NCBI GenBank assembly: GCA_965203435.1
Contig: CBDBCU010000003.1
Location: 186,001-250,000, forward strand
Length of the DNA stretch: 64,000 nucleotides
Direction: 5' to 3'
Source of the DNA: CBDBCU01 sp965203435
Lineage (GTDB): Bacteria > Chloroflexota > Dehalococcoidia > Lucifugimonadales > UBA3495
Under the pieces are notes generated by a model. The model made no database searches and was not told the DNA's origin. It saw only the letters and a list, made by a program, of their open reading frames with translations. Numbering within the stretch: position 1 is the stretch's first letter; the number at the start of each line of letters is the position of its first letter. The translations under genes were made by a program, and so were the position numbers. Shown here in pieces: positions 32,390 through 40,717 of this stretch.

Positions 32390-33811
32390 TTAACCGCCGC
32401 CGCCGCGCACTTCCAGGCTGGGCTTGGTCATTTCCTCCGGGTTCAGCAGCCGCGCCAATTCCTGGTCGGCCAGGGCGGTGCGGAGCCGGGCTACTTCCCG
32501 GATGGTCTGGCCGCTGGCGGCCGCTTCCTTGGCAATGGCCGCCGCCGCATCGTAGCCGATGGCCGGAGCCAGGGCCGTGCCTAACATCAATCCCTTTTCC
32601 ACCATTGCCGGCCCCACTGCGGTGGCCTGAATGCCCTGGACGCACTGGACGGCGAAGTTGTTGGCCGCCGCCGCCAGCAGGGCTATGGATTGCAGCAGGT
32701 TGTAGGCCGCCACCGGCATCATCGTGTTCAGCTCGAAGTAGCCGCCCTGCCCGGCCAGGGTAACGGCGGCATCATTCCCGATTACCTGAGCCGCCACCTG
32801 AATGACCGATTCGGCAATGACCGGGTTGACTTTGCCGGGCATTATGGAACTGCCCGGCTGCACTTCCGGCACGGTGATTTCGCCCAGGCCGGCCCGGGGG
32901 CCGCAGGCGATAAAGCGGATGTCGTTGGCGATTTTGTGCAGGCTGACCGCGATGGTTTTCAGCTCGCCGCTGGCCTCGACCACCGCATCCAGAGTGGCTT
33001 GGGCTTGAAAGTGATTGTCCGTTTCCCGCACGGCAACGCCGGTGGTAGCCGCCAGCCGTTGACAGACCCGGGCGGCAAACTCCGGATGGGTGTTGACGCC
33101 GGTGCCGACCGCCGTACCGCCCAGGGCTACCTCGGCCAAAGCCTCCTGCGTCCGCCGCAACCGCCGGAGGCCATTTTCCGCCTGCCCGGCAAAGCCCAGA
33201 AACTCCTGCCCCAAGCGTACCGGAGTCGCGTCCTGCAAGTGGGTGCGCCCGGTTTTGATAATCGGCCAGAATTCATCGGCTTTCCGTTGCAATTCCCCCC
33301 GCAGAGTTTCCAGGGCCGGCATCAAATCCTCTTGGATGGACAAGAGAGCCGCCAGGTGCATCGCGGTGGGAATGACATCGTTGGAGGACTGGCCCAGGTT
33401 CACCTGGTCATTGGGATGAACCCGGCGGGAGCCCAGGTCGCCGCCCAGGATTTGACTGGCCCGGTTGGCGATGACTTCGTTGGCGTTGGTGTTGGTGGAA
33501 GTGCCGGAGCCGGTCTGAAAAACATCCAGGACGAAGTGGCTGTCGAGCCGCCCGTCAATCACTTCCTGAGCCGCCGCGACGATGGCGTTGCCCACGGTTT
33601 CGTCCAGGACGCCCAATCCCATATTGGCTTGGGCCGCCGCCTGCTTGACCAGGCCCAGGGCGCGGATAAAGGCGCGGGGAAAGCGCAGGTCGCTGATGGG
33701 AAAGTTCAGCACCGCCCGCATCGTCGAAGCCCCGTACAGGGCATCGGCCGGCACTTCCATTTCGCCCATCGAGTCCCGTTCAATCCTCAAGCCGGAGTTG
33801 CTGGTGGTCAT
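32390..33811 (-). CDS. fumC: Fumarate hydratase class II
   Basis: 473 residues. Converts fumarate and malate in the TCA cycle, oxygen-stable and cluster-free. GSGTSTNTNANEVIANRA and QSSNDVIPTAMH bracket the substrate site, KTGRTHLQDATP holds the catalytic His region, and GSSIMPGKVNP is the fumarase/aspartase signature. A fumarase rather than aspartase is favoured by overall wording but not proved. ATG at 33811; upstream ribosome binding site is weak. Its upstream neighbour is a GMC oxidoreductase on the same strand; there is no other TCA gene in the window. Confidence 0.93.
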   Translation of the reverse strand: MTTSNSGLRIERDSMGEMEVPADALYGASTMRAVLNFPISDLRFPRAFIRALGLVKQAAAQANMGLGVLDETVGNAIVAAAQEVIDGRLDSHFVLDVFQTGSGTSTNTNANEVIANRASQILGGDLGSRRVHPNDQVNLGQSSNDVIPTAMHLAALLSIQEDLMPALETLRGELQRKADEFWPIIKTGRTHLQDATPVRLGQEFLGFAGQAENGLRRLRRTQEALAEVALGGTAVGTGVNTHPEFAARVCQRLAATTGVAVRETDNHFQAQATLDAVVEASGELKTIAVSLHKIANDIRFIACGPRAGLGEITVPEVQPGSSIMPGKVNPVIAESVIQVAAQVIGNDAAVTLAGQGGYFELNTMMPVAAYNLLQSIALLAAAANNFAVQCVQGIQATAVGPAMVEKGLMLGTALAPAIGYDAAAAIAKEAAASGQTIREVARLRTALADQELARLLNPEEMTKPSLEVRGGGG

Positions 33812-33905
33812 TGCTTGCCTACCATCCTTAAAGGTTTGGCCTTAAAAATTGGGCCTTAAAAGTCGGGTTGAAAGTTGCCCGCCGGGGGGCGTTAAGGGGT
33901 CAGCC

Positions 33906-35456
33906 CTAGCGCCCCTCCCGCATCCAGTCGGCTACCCGTTCCCCGATCATAATGGTCGTGGCGTTGGTGTTGGCCCGGATTACATCGGGCATTACCGCGG
34001 CGTCCACTACCCGCAGGTTTGCCAAGCCGTGCACCCGGCAATACTGATCCACTACCGCCATCGGGTCGGCGGCCGGCCCCATTTTGCAGGTGCCGGAGGA
34101 ATGATGCTGGGTGCCGACATTGCGGAGCAGCCAGTTATCCAGGGCCTCATCCGATACTAGGTCGGCGTCGGTGGGGTTCAGCCGTTCGACGATAATATCC
34201 TTAAACAGGGGATGGTCGGCAATCCGCAGGCCGGCCCGCACGGCGCCGCGCATCCGTTCCCGGTCGTAGGGATGGGAAAGGTAATCGTAGTTCAAAAGCG
34301 GCTGGATGTGGGGATCGGTAGAAGCCAGGCGCAGGCGGCCGGCACTGACCGCATTTTGCAAGGCGGCGCTGAATCCGAAATGAAAATCGTCGCCGGCAAT
34401 GGTTACATTGGCCGGGCGGTGTTCGCTGTTCATCAGGATGGGGGCCAACTGAATGTCGCCGCGGGTAGGCGAACCCTCCAGGCTGAAGCGCAAGCCGACC
34501 TGAATGCTGGGGGCCAGGTTATCCGGCGGCGCGCCCTGGCCGCGGAACAGGGTAAAGGCCGCCGGGTGATCGCGCAGGTTTTCGCCGACGCCGGGCAGGT
34601 TATGGGTAACGGCAAGACCCATTTCCTGCAAATGTTCCGCCGGCCCGACGCCGGACAGCAGTAGCAACTGCGGCGAGGCAATGGCCCCGCTGCTGACTAT
34701 AATCTCCTGGCCGGCGACGGTAAAAGTTTCGCCGCCGCTTTCCGCCGCTACCCCTACGGCCCGCCGGCCCTCAAAAATGATGCGATGGGCCGTTACATTG
34801 CCGCGCACCGTCAGGTTCATCCGATGCCGGGCCGGGTTCAGATAGGTCAGGGCGGTACTCATCCGCACGCCGTCGATGTTGTTCAGCGGCCGGGCGGCAA
34901 TGCCGTTGGAATCGGGATGATTCTGATCCGGGTCTTGGGGAAAGCCCAGGGCTACGCAGGCATCATAAAAGGCGGTGGCGTGGGGCAGCCATTCCGCCCG
35001 CTTATAGCGGCGCACCGGAATGGGGCCGCCGCTGCCGTGGAAATCATCCCCCGGGAAATCCAAATCGGTTTCCAGCTTGCGGAAATAGGGCAGCACCTTG
35101 GTATAGGCCCATTCGTCGTTGCCCCATTCCGCCCAGTTGTCGTAGTCCTCCGGGACGCCGCGGAACAGCACTTGCCCGTTGATGGCGGTGGAGCCGCCGG
35201 TGGCCCGGCCGCGGGGGATTTGCAGGGGTGCGGACTGCAAGGGCGTGGCGGTGGCGGTATAGCCCCAGTTGTGCGGCCCGTAGGCCGACCGCCACATATT
35301 GTTGCCCTCTTTCAAGTCCAGGGGCAGCTGGTCAAAGTCCGGGTAATCGGGCCCGGCCTCGAGCAGCAGCACCGCGCGGCCGGGATCCTCGGAAAGGCGC
35401 GCCGCCAGCACGCAGCCGGCGGCCCCGGCGCCCACGATAACCACATCATACTGCAT
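33906..35456 (-). CDS. GMC-family FAD oxidoreductase (choline/alcohol dehydrogenase type)
   Basis: 516 residues. The Rossmann FAD motif VGAGAAGCVLAARLSEDP starts at about residue 8, the GMC signature 1 is GRATGGSTAINGQVLFRG, and signature 2 is VSSGAIASPQLLLLSGVGPA. The catalytic His is likely in the C-terminal GTQHHSSGTCKMGP. Members oxidise choline, glucose or long-chain and aryl alcohols, passing electrons to oxygen or a quinone. ATG at 35456 follows TGAGGCGCTGAATT. No aldehyde dehydrogenase is nearby, so glycine betaine synthesis is not supported; the substrate is open. Confidence 0.92.
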   Translation of the reverse strand: MQYDVVIVGAGAAGCVLAARLSEDPGRAVLLLEAGPDYPDFDQLPLDLKEGNNMWRSAYGPHNWGYTATATPLQSAPLQIPRGRATGGSTAINGQVLFRGVPEDYDNWAEWGNDEWAYTKVLPYFRKLETDLDFPGDDFHGSGGPIPVRRYKRAEWLPHATAFYDACVALGFPQDPDQNHPDSNGIAARPLNNIDGVRMSTALTYLNPARHRMNLTVRGNVTAHRIIFEGRRAVGVAAESGGETFTVAGQEIIVSSGAIASPQLLLLSGVGPAEHLQEMGLAVTHNLPGVGENLRDHPAAFTLFRGQGAPPDNLAPSIQVGLRFSLEGSPTRGDIQLAPILMNSEHRPANVTIAGDDFHFGFSAALQNAVSAGRLRLASTDPHIQPLLNYDYLSHPYDRERMRGAVRAGLRIADHPLFKDIIVERLNPTDADLVSDEALDNWLLRNVGTQHHSSGTCKMGPAADPMAVVDQYCRVHGLANLRVVDAAVMPDVIRANTNATTIMIGERVADWMREGR

Positions 35457-35690
35457 AATTCAGCGCCTCAACATTCGTCGGGATGGGAATAAGCCGGTTT
35501 TCAGGATGGCTCGGTTTTGAGAATGGGCCGGTTTCCGGGAATAGCCGGTTTTCCGGGATAGTTATACCACAAAAGCGGCGGTTAGGGTATGGGGTTATTA
35601 TTTTCCGCAAAACAATTGGTATATCTTTGTTGAAAATCAGGTATAATCATCCTAGTCCCCCTAATCCACCCGCCCGGAGGTTTCCGTAAA

Positions 35691-35747
35691 ATGCCAATTA
35701 TCGCCGCCGTACAAGGGGTAGTTAAATCCTTGGGGTCTGAATTATGA
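35691..35747 (+). CDS. Putative 18-residue leader peptide coupled to the PaREP1-like gene
   Basis: MPIIAAVQGVVKSLGSEL, ATG at 35691 after CGGAGG (10 nt), stop TGA overlapping the next ATG as ATGA at 35744. The downstream gene has no other ribosome binding site, so this small ORF may exist to load ribosomes. A TATAAT (35642-35647) lies upstream. Confidence 0.45.
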   Translation: MPIIAAVQGVVKSLGSEL

Positions 35748-36211
35748 CCAGCGCCAGCGCCAATGCCAGTAGCCGCCTTGACCGCTACCGCCGCCAGAGT
35801 TTGCGCCTGCGGAATGATGCCTTGGCGGAAATGCAGGACGGCCGCTGGCTGCGGGCCGAGGAATTGCTGTGGGGCAGCCTTACCCTGGCGGTGAAAGGGG
35901 CCGCCCTGACCCAAGGGCAGGAATTGACGGAGGCGGATGCGGTCCGAGCCTGGGCTACCCGCCTGGGCCGGCGGTTGCGGGATCGCCGGATCCGGGATGC
36001 CTTTGCCCGGCTGGACGAGTTCGCCGACGCCGTGGAACGGGCCCGGGAATCCCGCCGGCGGATGGATCCGGTTTTTCAGATTTTAGAGGATACCAGCGCG
36101 GCGGTGGAACGGCTGTGGGCCTGGGCCGACCGCGCCGCCAATCCCTCCTCGGAGACGGAAAATGAGCGTCAAAGCGGCGGAAAAGGCCGCCGGCGCGGCC
36201 GCGCCAATTAG
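35744..36211 (+). CDS. PaREP1/HEPN-like small helical protein
   Basis: 155 residues. ALAEMQDGRWLRAEELLWGS with following LTLAVKGAALTQG resembles PaREP1/HEPN-type helical proteins in which a xAxExxWGAxxxAxKA helix is typical. The rest is Arg-rich and helical, with a basic, low-complexity tail (GGKGRRRGRAN). ATG at 35744 overlaps the stop of an 18-residue ORF by 4 nt, and the last 50 nt overlap mtaB, so all three are translationally linked. Function unknown; association with RNA modification via mtaB is possible but only positional. A second protein of this kind is at 38500-38883. Confidence 0.6.
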   Translation: MTSASANASSRLDRYRRQSLRLRNDALAEMQDGRWLRAEELLWGSLTLAVKGAALTQGQELTEADAVRAWATRLGRRLRDRRIRDAFARLDEFADAVERARESRRRMDPVFQILEDTSAAVERLWAWADRAANPSSETENERQSGGKGRRRGRAN

Positions 36212-37514
36212 CCGCCGCCGGGTTGCCATCGACACCCACGGCTGCAAGCTGAATCAAGCCGACAGTAGCCAGTTGGCCCGCCGCTTTCAGGAAGCCGGCT
36301 GCCAACTGGTGCCGACGGCCGCCGAAGCCGACATCTACATCCTGAACACCTGCACAGTTACCGCCACCGCCGACGCCAAGGCCCGCCAAGCGTTGCGCGC
36401 CGCCCGCCGGGCCAATCCCGATGCCCTGGTCGTGGCCGCCGGCTGCTATCCCCAGCGGGCCGCCGCCGAACTGGCGCAACTGCCCGCCGTCTCGATGGTC
36501 GTCGGCAACACGGAAAAAGACCAGTTGGTGGCTCGGGTACTGGCCGCTATGGATCCGGCCGCGCCCCCGGCCGGCAATCCGGCCCCCCTGCCTTTCCCAG
36601 GAACGGCTCCGGGCCGCCGTCGGGCGATGGTCAAGATTCAAGAGGGCTGCGACCAGGTTTGCGCCTATTGCATTGTCCCCAAAGTGCGCGGCCGGGAACG
36701 CAGCATTCCCCCGGAAACCATCATTAGCCAATTGGCGCAGCGGGTGGCTGAGGGCTGCCGGGAAGCGGCTTTGACCGGCACCCAATTGGGGACTTACGGC
36801 TTTGACTTGCCGGGGATCAACCTGGCCGGCCTGCTCCGCCGCATCCTGGCCGAAACCGATATCGAGCGGTTAAGGGTATCCTCTTTGCAGCCCCAGGAAA
36901 TCGGCCCGGAACTGCTGGCTTTGTGGACGGCGGACCACCGCCTTTGTCCCCATTTCCACCTGCCTTTGCAGAGCGGCAGCGATGCCCTCCTGAAAGTAAT
37001 GCGCCGCCGTTACACCGCCGCTCAGTTCGCCGCCACGGTAGAGCTGATTCGCCAGGCTATCCCGGACGCCGGCATCACCGCCGATGTGATTGTCGGCTTT
37101 CCCGGAGAAACCGAGGCCCACTTTCAGGAAACCCTAGATTTGGTCCGAGCTATGCAGTTCAGCGACTTGCATATCTTTCCCTATTCCCAGCGGCCCGGCA
37201 CTACGGCGGCCTATCTGGATAGGCAGGTTGCGCCGCCGCTGAAAAAAGAGCGGGCCGCCCAGATGCAGGCCCTGGCCCAGGAAAGTTTTGCCCGCTTCCG
37301 CCGCCGCAAGTTGGGACAGACCCGGCCGGTGCTATGGGAATCGAGCCGGCAGGAAGGGGGCTTGACCCAATGGCGCGGCCTGACTGACAACTACATCCGG
37401 GTACATACCGCCGGGGAAAGGGAGGATGGGGAAAACCTACGCAATGCCATCACCCCGGCCCGGCTGGTGGCTTTGGCCGGCAATTCGGTATTGGCGGAGC
37501 CGGATTTGCGGTAA
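36162..37514 (+). CDS. mtaB: tRNA N6-threonylcarbamoyladenosine (t6A37) methylthiotransferase
   Basis: 450 residues. Radical-SAM enzyme that adds a methylthio group to t6A37 of ANN-decoding tRNAs. The N-terminal UPF0004 domain starts DTHGCKLNQADSSQLARRF with its three cluster Cys (GCK, NTCTV, AAGCYP). The radical-SAM motif is CDQVCAYCIVP, and a TRAM-like C-terminus follows. DTHGCKLNQ rather than the MiaB start favours MtaB. ATG at 36162 lies inside the preceding gene. Cytoplasmic. No other tRNA-modification gene in the operon. Confidence 0.92.
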   Translation: MSVKAAEKAAGAAAPISRRRVAIDTHGCKLNQADSSQLARRFQEAGCQLVPTAAEADIYILNTCTVTATADAKARQALRAARRANPDALVVAAGCYPQRAAAELAQLPAVSMVVGNTEKDQLVARVLAAMDPAAPPAGNPAPLPFPGTAPGRRRAMVKIQEGCDQVCAYCIVPKVRGRERSIPPETIISQLAQRVAEGCREAALTGTQLGTYGFDLPGINLAGLLRRILAETDIERLRVSSLQPQEIGPELLALWTADHRLCPHFHLPLQSGSDALLKVMRRRYTAAQFAATVELIRQAIPDAGITADVIVGFPGETEAHFQETLDLVRAMQFSDLHIFPYSQRPGTTAAYLDRQVAPPLKKERAAQMQALAQESFARFRRRKLGQTRPVLWESSRQEGGLTQWRGLTDNYIRVHTAGEREDGENLRNAITPARLVALAGNSVLAEPDLR

Positions 37515-37554
37515 GTTGCCCGGGGCGATTTACCCGGGGCAATCGCATGGAGAA

Positions 37555-37681
37555 ACCGTCCTTCCCGCTGTCCCCTAACCGTCATTCCCGCGCAGGCGGG
37601 AATCCCGAACGGTACTGCCTTATGATGCCGCAGTCTTGACAAGTAGCCGCCGGATTCCCGCTTACGCGGGAATGACGGTAG
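37555..37681. repeat. Family A repeat
   Basis: Degenerate ACCGTCCTTCCCGC, then left arm with GCGCAGGC, middle TGCCTTATGATGCCGCAGTC, right arm ending GCGGGAATGACGGTAG. Between mtaB and a convergent protease-like gene. Confidence 0.85.
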
Positions 37682-37696
37682 AGAGGGGCGGCCCGG

Positions 37697-38056
37697 CTAG
37701 AAAGGGCGGGCCACATGGATCGCGGGAACCAGCTCCTTGCGGCCGGGATCGACGACCAAGCCAAAGAGTTCCAGAGTAGTGGCGCCCATCAGATACTGAT
37801 CCTCCGGGCCGAACACCACCGGGCAAACCCATTCCTGGTCGCGATAGACCAGACGGGCTTTGCCCACTTCCCAAACCGGCTCGCTATTGTCGGCCACGGC
37901 GACCGATTGCCGGTCGTAAGGCCGGATATGCAGCCATTCCAACAGGGACGTCGGCAGTACGGAATGGGTGGCGCCGGTATCGACCAGGGCCAATACCTGC
38001 TCCACATCGCCGCCCTCGGGATGGCCGACGCCGATATAGACATTAAAAGTCCCCAA
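37697..38056 (-). CDS. Retropepsin-like aspartic protease, clan AA
   Basis: 119 residues from a TTG at 38056, which is preceded by CGGAGG and a 5-nt spacer; an upstream ATG at 38143 would add 29 untypical residues. LALVDTGATHSVLPTSLLEW contains the catalytic DTGA and the hydrophobic flanks of retropepsin-fold proteases, and YLMGATTLELFGLVVD matches the C-terminal strand. Retropepsins need to dimerise because each chain gives one Asp. No membrane segment. Substrate unknown. A second one at 57427-57891 is paired with a DUF5678 gene; here the gene is alone between repeats. Confidence 0.78.
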   Translation of the reverse strand: MGTFNVYIGVGHPEGGDVEQVLALVDTGATHSVLPTSLLEWLHIRPYDRQSVAVADNSEPVWEVGKARLVYRDQEWVCPVVFGPEDQYLMGATTLELFGLVVDPGRKELVPAIHVARPF

Positions 38057-38182
38057 GACAGCCTCCGCGCCCGCAGGCAAGGGCGGGCCAAGGTTGGAAT
38101 TGCGGCCAGGATAAACTATACAGCCGGCGGCGGGCGGTGTCAATGCGGCGCAGCCATCCGGTCAAGGCAATCGCATATAGTA

Positions 38183-38435
38183 ACCGTCTTTCAGTCTCCC
38201 TCTACCGTCATTCCCGGCCCTCTCTACCGTCATTCCCGCGTAAGCGGGAATCCCGCGGCTGCTTGACAAGACTGCGGCATCATAAGGCATTACCGTTCTG
38301 GATTCCCGCTTACGCGGGAATGACGGTTTTATGCGCTGCCGGATTCCCGCTTACGCGGGAATGACGGTAGAGGCTGGGCATGACGGTTAGGCGGCGGCGG
38401 GAAAGACATTAGTCGGGGGCGGGAAAGACGGTTAG
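38183..38435. repeat. Family A repeat cluster
   Basis: Two degenerate left arms and one full left arm, middle CTGCGGCATCATAAGGCATT, two right arms, then GGCATGACGGTT and GGGAAAGACATTAG-type remnants. Half of a family C element follows (38451-38475). No gene seen in the 440-bp gap. Confidence 0.85.
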
Positions 38436-38499
38436 GGGGCAAAGTTTTCCGACCATCCTGAACTTGTCGCTGGATGGATACGACCCCAAGAGAACGGCG

Positions 38500-38883
38500 C
38501 TAATCTCCGGCCAGCCGGGCGGCATCTCGGATGTAGTCAATAGTCTCCCGGATACGGCGTTCCGTATCGGCGGCCGGATCGCAGAGGCCCAGGTAGAAAC
38601 ACTCCCCATGCAACGAACCCTGCCGGGAATAGTAGCGGCCCACCAACGGCTGGACGGCGGGATCCTGCATTGCCATTTCCCGCAGGGCCGCCGAAGTCGC
38701 CGGCGACTTTTCCGGCTCAATGCCGGTGCGGGCCAGGGCCAGGGCATCGGTAGCCCGCTTGGTAGCGCCCCAAGCCTTTTCCGCCGCGTTCCGCAACTTG
38801 CCCCGTTCCAGTTCCTCCAGGGCGTCAGCATAGAGCAGCCGGGCATCGGCAAAAATGGCGCTTACCGGTTCCGCTTCCAGCAT
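38500..38883 (-). CDS. PaREP1/HEPN-like small helical protein
   Basis: 127 residues. LYADALEELERGKLRNAAEK followed by AWGATKRATDALALAR is the PaREP1/HEPN-type helix pair. The C-terminal half includes GRYYSRQGSLHGECFYLGLC and ends in a helix RRIRETIDYIRDAARLAG. ATG at 38883 follows GGAGG by 9 nt. It stands alone between two repeat clusters, without a visible partner gene. HEPN-like folds often bind RNA or nucleotides, but no R-x4-6-H motif is clear, so catalysis is not suggested. Cytoplasmic. Confidence 0.6.
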   Translation of the reverse strand: MLEAEPVSAIFADARLLYADALEELERGKLRNAAEKAWGATKRATDALALARTGIEPEKSPATSAALREMAMQDPAVQPLVGRYYSRQGSLHGECFYLGLCDPAADTERRIRETIDYIRDAARLAGD

Positions 38884-38937
38884 ATTCCCGACCTCCGGTT
38901 TGCCGGCTGATTTTTCCTATTATAGCATACCTAGCCA

Positions 38938-39260
38938 CCGTCCTTCCCGCCCCCTTACCGTCATTCCCGCGTAAGCGGGAATCCAGCGGCGCATAAAACC
39001 GTCCTTCCCGCGTAAGCGGGAATCCCGCGGCTGCTTGCCAAGACTGCGGCATCATAAGGCAGTACCGTTCGGGATTCCCGCTTACGCGGGAATGACGGTA
39101 AGGGGGCGGTGGGAATGACGGTGGAGAGAGGCGGGAAGGACATTAGTCGGGGGCGGGAAGGACGGTAAAAAAGTTTTCCGCCCATCCTGCAACAAGTTCA
39201 GGATGGGCGGAAAGGGTTGGGTCAGTTTTTCTCCGCCCACCCGGCAACCGGTTCGGGATG
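38938..39260. repeat. Family A repeat cluster followed by a family C element
   Basis: Two left arms, middle CTGCGGCATCATAAGGCAGT, right arm, then remnants (GGGAATGACGGTGG, GGGAAGGACATTAG, GGGAAGGACGGTAA), then CCATCCTGCAACAAGTTCAG (family C) at 39182-39205. No gene seen in the 415-bp gap. Confidence 0.85.
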
Positions 39261-39298
39261 GCCCGGCCACCGGTGGCCGGAGGGGCGGAAAAGGGCCG

Positions 39299-40129
39299 TT
39301 ACAAGTCCACGTGTCTCAAGTAGGTTATTTCGTCCCGCCGTTCCAGGTAGCCGGCCCGGGTTTCGTGGCCGTGGGCAAAGACCAGCAGCCAGCCCTGATT
39401 TTGCGCCGCGGTCAGCGTTTCCTGCTTCTGGTGCAGGGTATCCTCCGGGGAATAGTCAAAGGCCGTGATGACCTCCGGCTGCAGGTGCAGCGGCGTCGGC
39501 ACCAGGTCGCCCAGAAAGGCGATGCGCTCGCCGCCGTGATTGAACAGCACCATCTGATGCCCCTTGGCCGGCCCATCGGTGACGATAACCCGCAGGCCGG
39601 GGAAAATGTCGGTGTCCCCGTCCAGCAGTTCCAGCTGGCCCCGCTCCTCAATGGGCGCGAAGTTGTCCTCCCGATAGGCGTGGCGAAAGCGCGCGCCGGG
39701 ATGACGCGCCGCCTCCCAGGAGGCGCGCTGCACGTAGTAACGGGCTTTGGGAAAGGTGGCGACGATGCTGCCGGTGCGGTCGAGCCGCGTGCCGCCGCCG
39801 CAGTGGTCGAAGTGCAGATGAGTAAGGATTACTGCGTGAATATCCTTGGGGGTCAGGCCGGCGGCTTTCAAGCCCTTGAACATCCGGCTGGGCACCAACC
39901 CCAGGGCTTCCTTATCCCGGCCATTGTCCTTGGAGCCGACGCCGGTATCGACCAGGATATTTTTGCCGTTCGCCCGGAGCAGCAGGCAATTCAGCCCCAG
40001 GGTGATGCGGTTCTTGCGGTCGGTGGTTACGCTGTTTTCCCAAACCACCTTGGGAGTGGCCCCGAAAATGGAACCGCCGTCCATTTTCAGGATGCCGTCG
40101 TCGATGATCCGCACTGCCGTTGACACCAT
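39299..40129 (-). CDS. Metallo-beta-lactamase-fold hydrolase
   Basis: 276 residues. The metal motif ILTHLHFDHCGGG, the N-terminal LLLRANGKNILVDTGVGSKD and the later Asp/His segments (VIVTDGPAKGHQ, AFLGDLVPTPLHL) are those of the AHL-lactonase/YtnP-like branch. Such enzymes hydrolyse lactones or thioesters. ATG at 40129 follows GGCGGAGGGGTAGAGT. Just upstream on the same strand is a short in-frame duplicate of its first 75 residues with an internal deletion (40133-40321). Cytoplasmic; substrate unknown. Confidence 0.88.
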   Translation of the reverse strand: MVSTAVRIIDDGILKMDGGSIFGATPKVVWENSVTTDRKNRITLGLNCLLLRANGKNILVDTGVGSKDNGRDKEALGLVPSRMFKGLKAAGLTPKDIHAVILTHLHFDHCGGGTRLDRTGSIVATFPKARYYVQRASWEAARHPGARFRHAYREDNFAPIEERGQLELLDGDTDIFPGLRVIVTDGPAKGHQMVLFNHGGERIAFLGDLVPTPLHLQPEVITAFDYSPEDTLHQKQETLTAAQNQGWLLVFAHGHETRAGYLERRDEITYLRHVDL

Positions 40130-40132
40130 ACT

Positions 40133-40321
40133 CTACCCCTCCGCCTCGTCCCGGTTATTGTCCTTGCCCTCGTCCTCGGAGCCGACGCCGGTATCGACGC
40201 TGCTCTTGCGGTCGGCGTTTACGCTGTTTTCCCAAACCGCCTTGGGAATCGGCCCGAAAATGGAACCGCCGTCCAGTTTCAGGATGCCCTTGCTGATAAT
40301 CCGCGCTGCCTTTGACGCCAT
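40133..40321 (-). pseudogene. Truncated duplicate of the metallo-hydrolase N-terminus
   Basis: 62 residues. ISKGILKLDGGSIFGPIPKA and VWENSVNADRK align with residues 9-41 of the downstream hydrolase, then about 22 residues are missing (including LGLNCLLLRANGKNILV) and the reading resumes at VDTGVGSEDEGKD. It stops before the metal site, so it cannot be an enzyme. The upstream GGTGGAGGGGTAGCGT mirrors the ribosome binding site of the full gene, so the duplication included the leader. It may be expressed as a small peptide or only couple translation. The gap to the full gene is 3 nt. Confidence 0.75.
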
Positions 40322-40717
40322 ACGCTACCCCTCCACCTCATAAATTCAGGGAAATCCGCACTCGGTAACGGTGTCGTTCCGGCCGGAATTCCGGTTAGGA
40401 TCCAGGCGCTGTTGGGGGCTGGGCTGAAAACCCTTTGCGGGCCGCCGTTGCCCCTTTCCTGACCGGCCATCCGGCCCGGAAAAACCCGCCGGGGAGGAAC
40501 TCCGCCGGGGGATTTGCCGGCCCTCCGGCGTCGCCCGGGGATAATGTAGCCGGCATTAAATTAGGTATTGTCAAGGCAGTTTTTAACGGATTTTCAGGAA
40601 TCCGAAAATTGCTTTTTGGCCGCGCCGGGCGGCCTTTTTACAAGGGAAATCCTATCTGAAATCCGGCGGCCGGAAAGAACTTTAGTTCCGGGAAATTTCG
40701 GGAAAGGGTCGGGAAAG
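40322..40717 (+). promoter_or_regulatory. Leader region of the K+ channel gene with terminator-like hairpin
   Basis: About 395 bp without a gene. Near the 3' end GGCCG (40618-40622) and CGGCC (40630-40634) form a hairpin followed by five T (to 40639), 79 nt before the channel ATG. Just before it, ATTTTC and GAAAAT (in GGATTTTCAGGAATCCGAAA) can pair as an alternative. This looks like a possible attenuator; the ligand or trigger is unknown. Confidence 0.4.
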
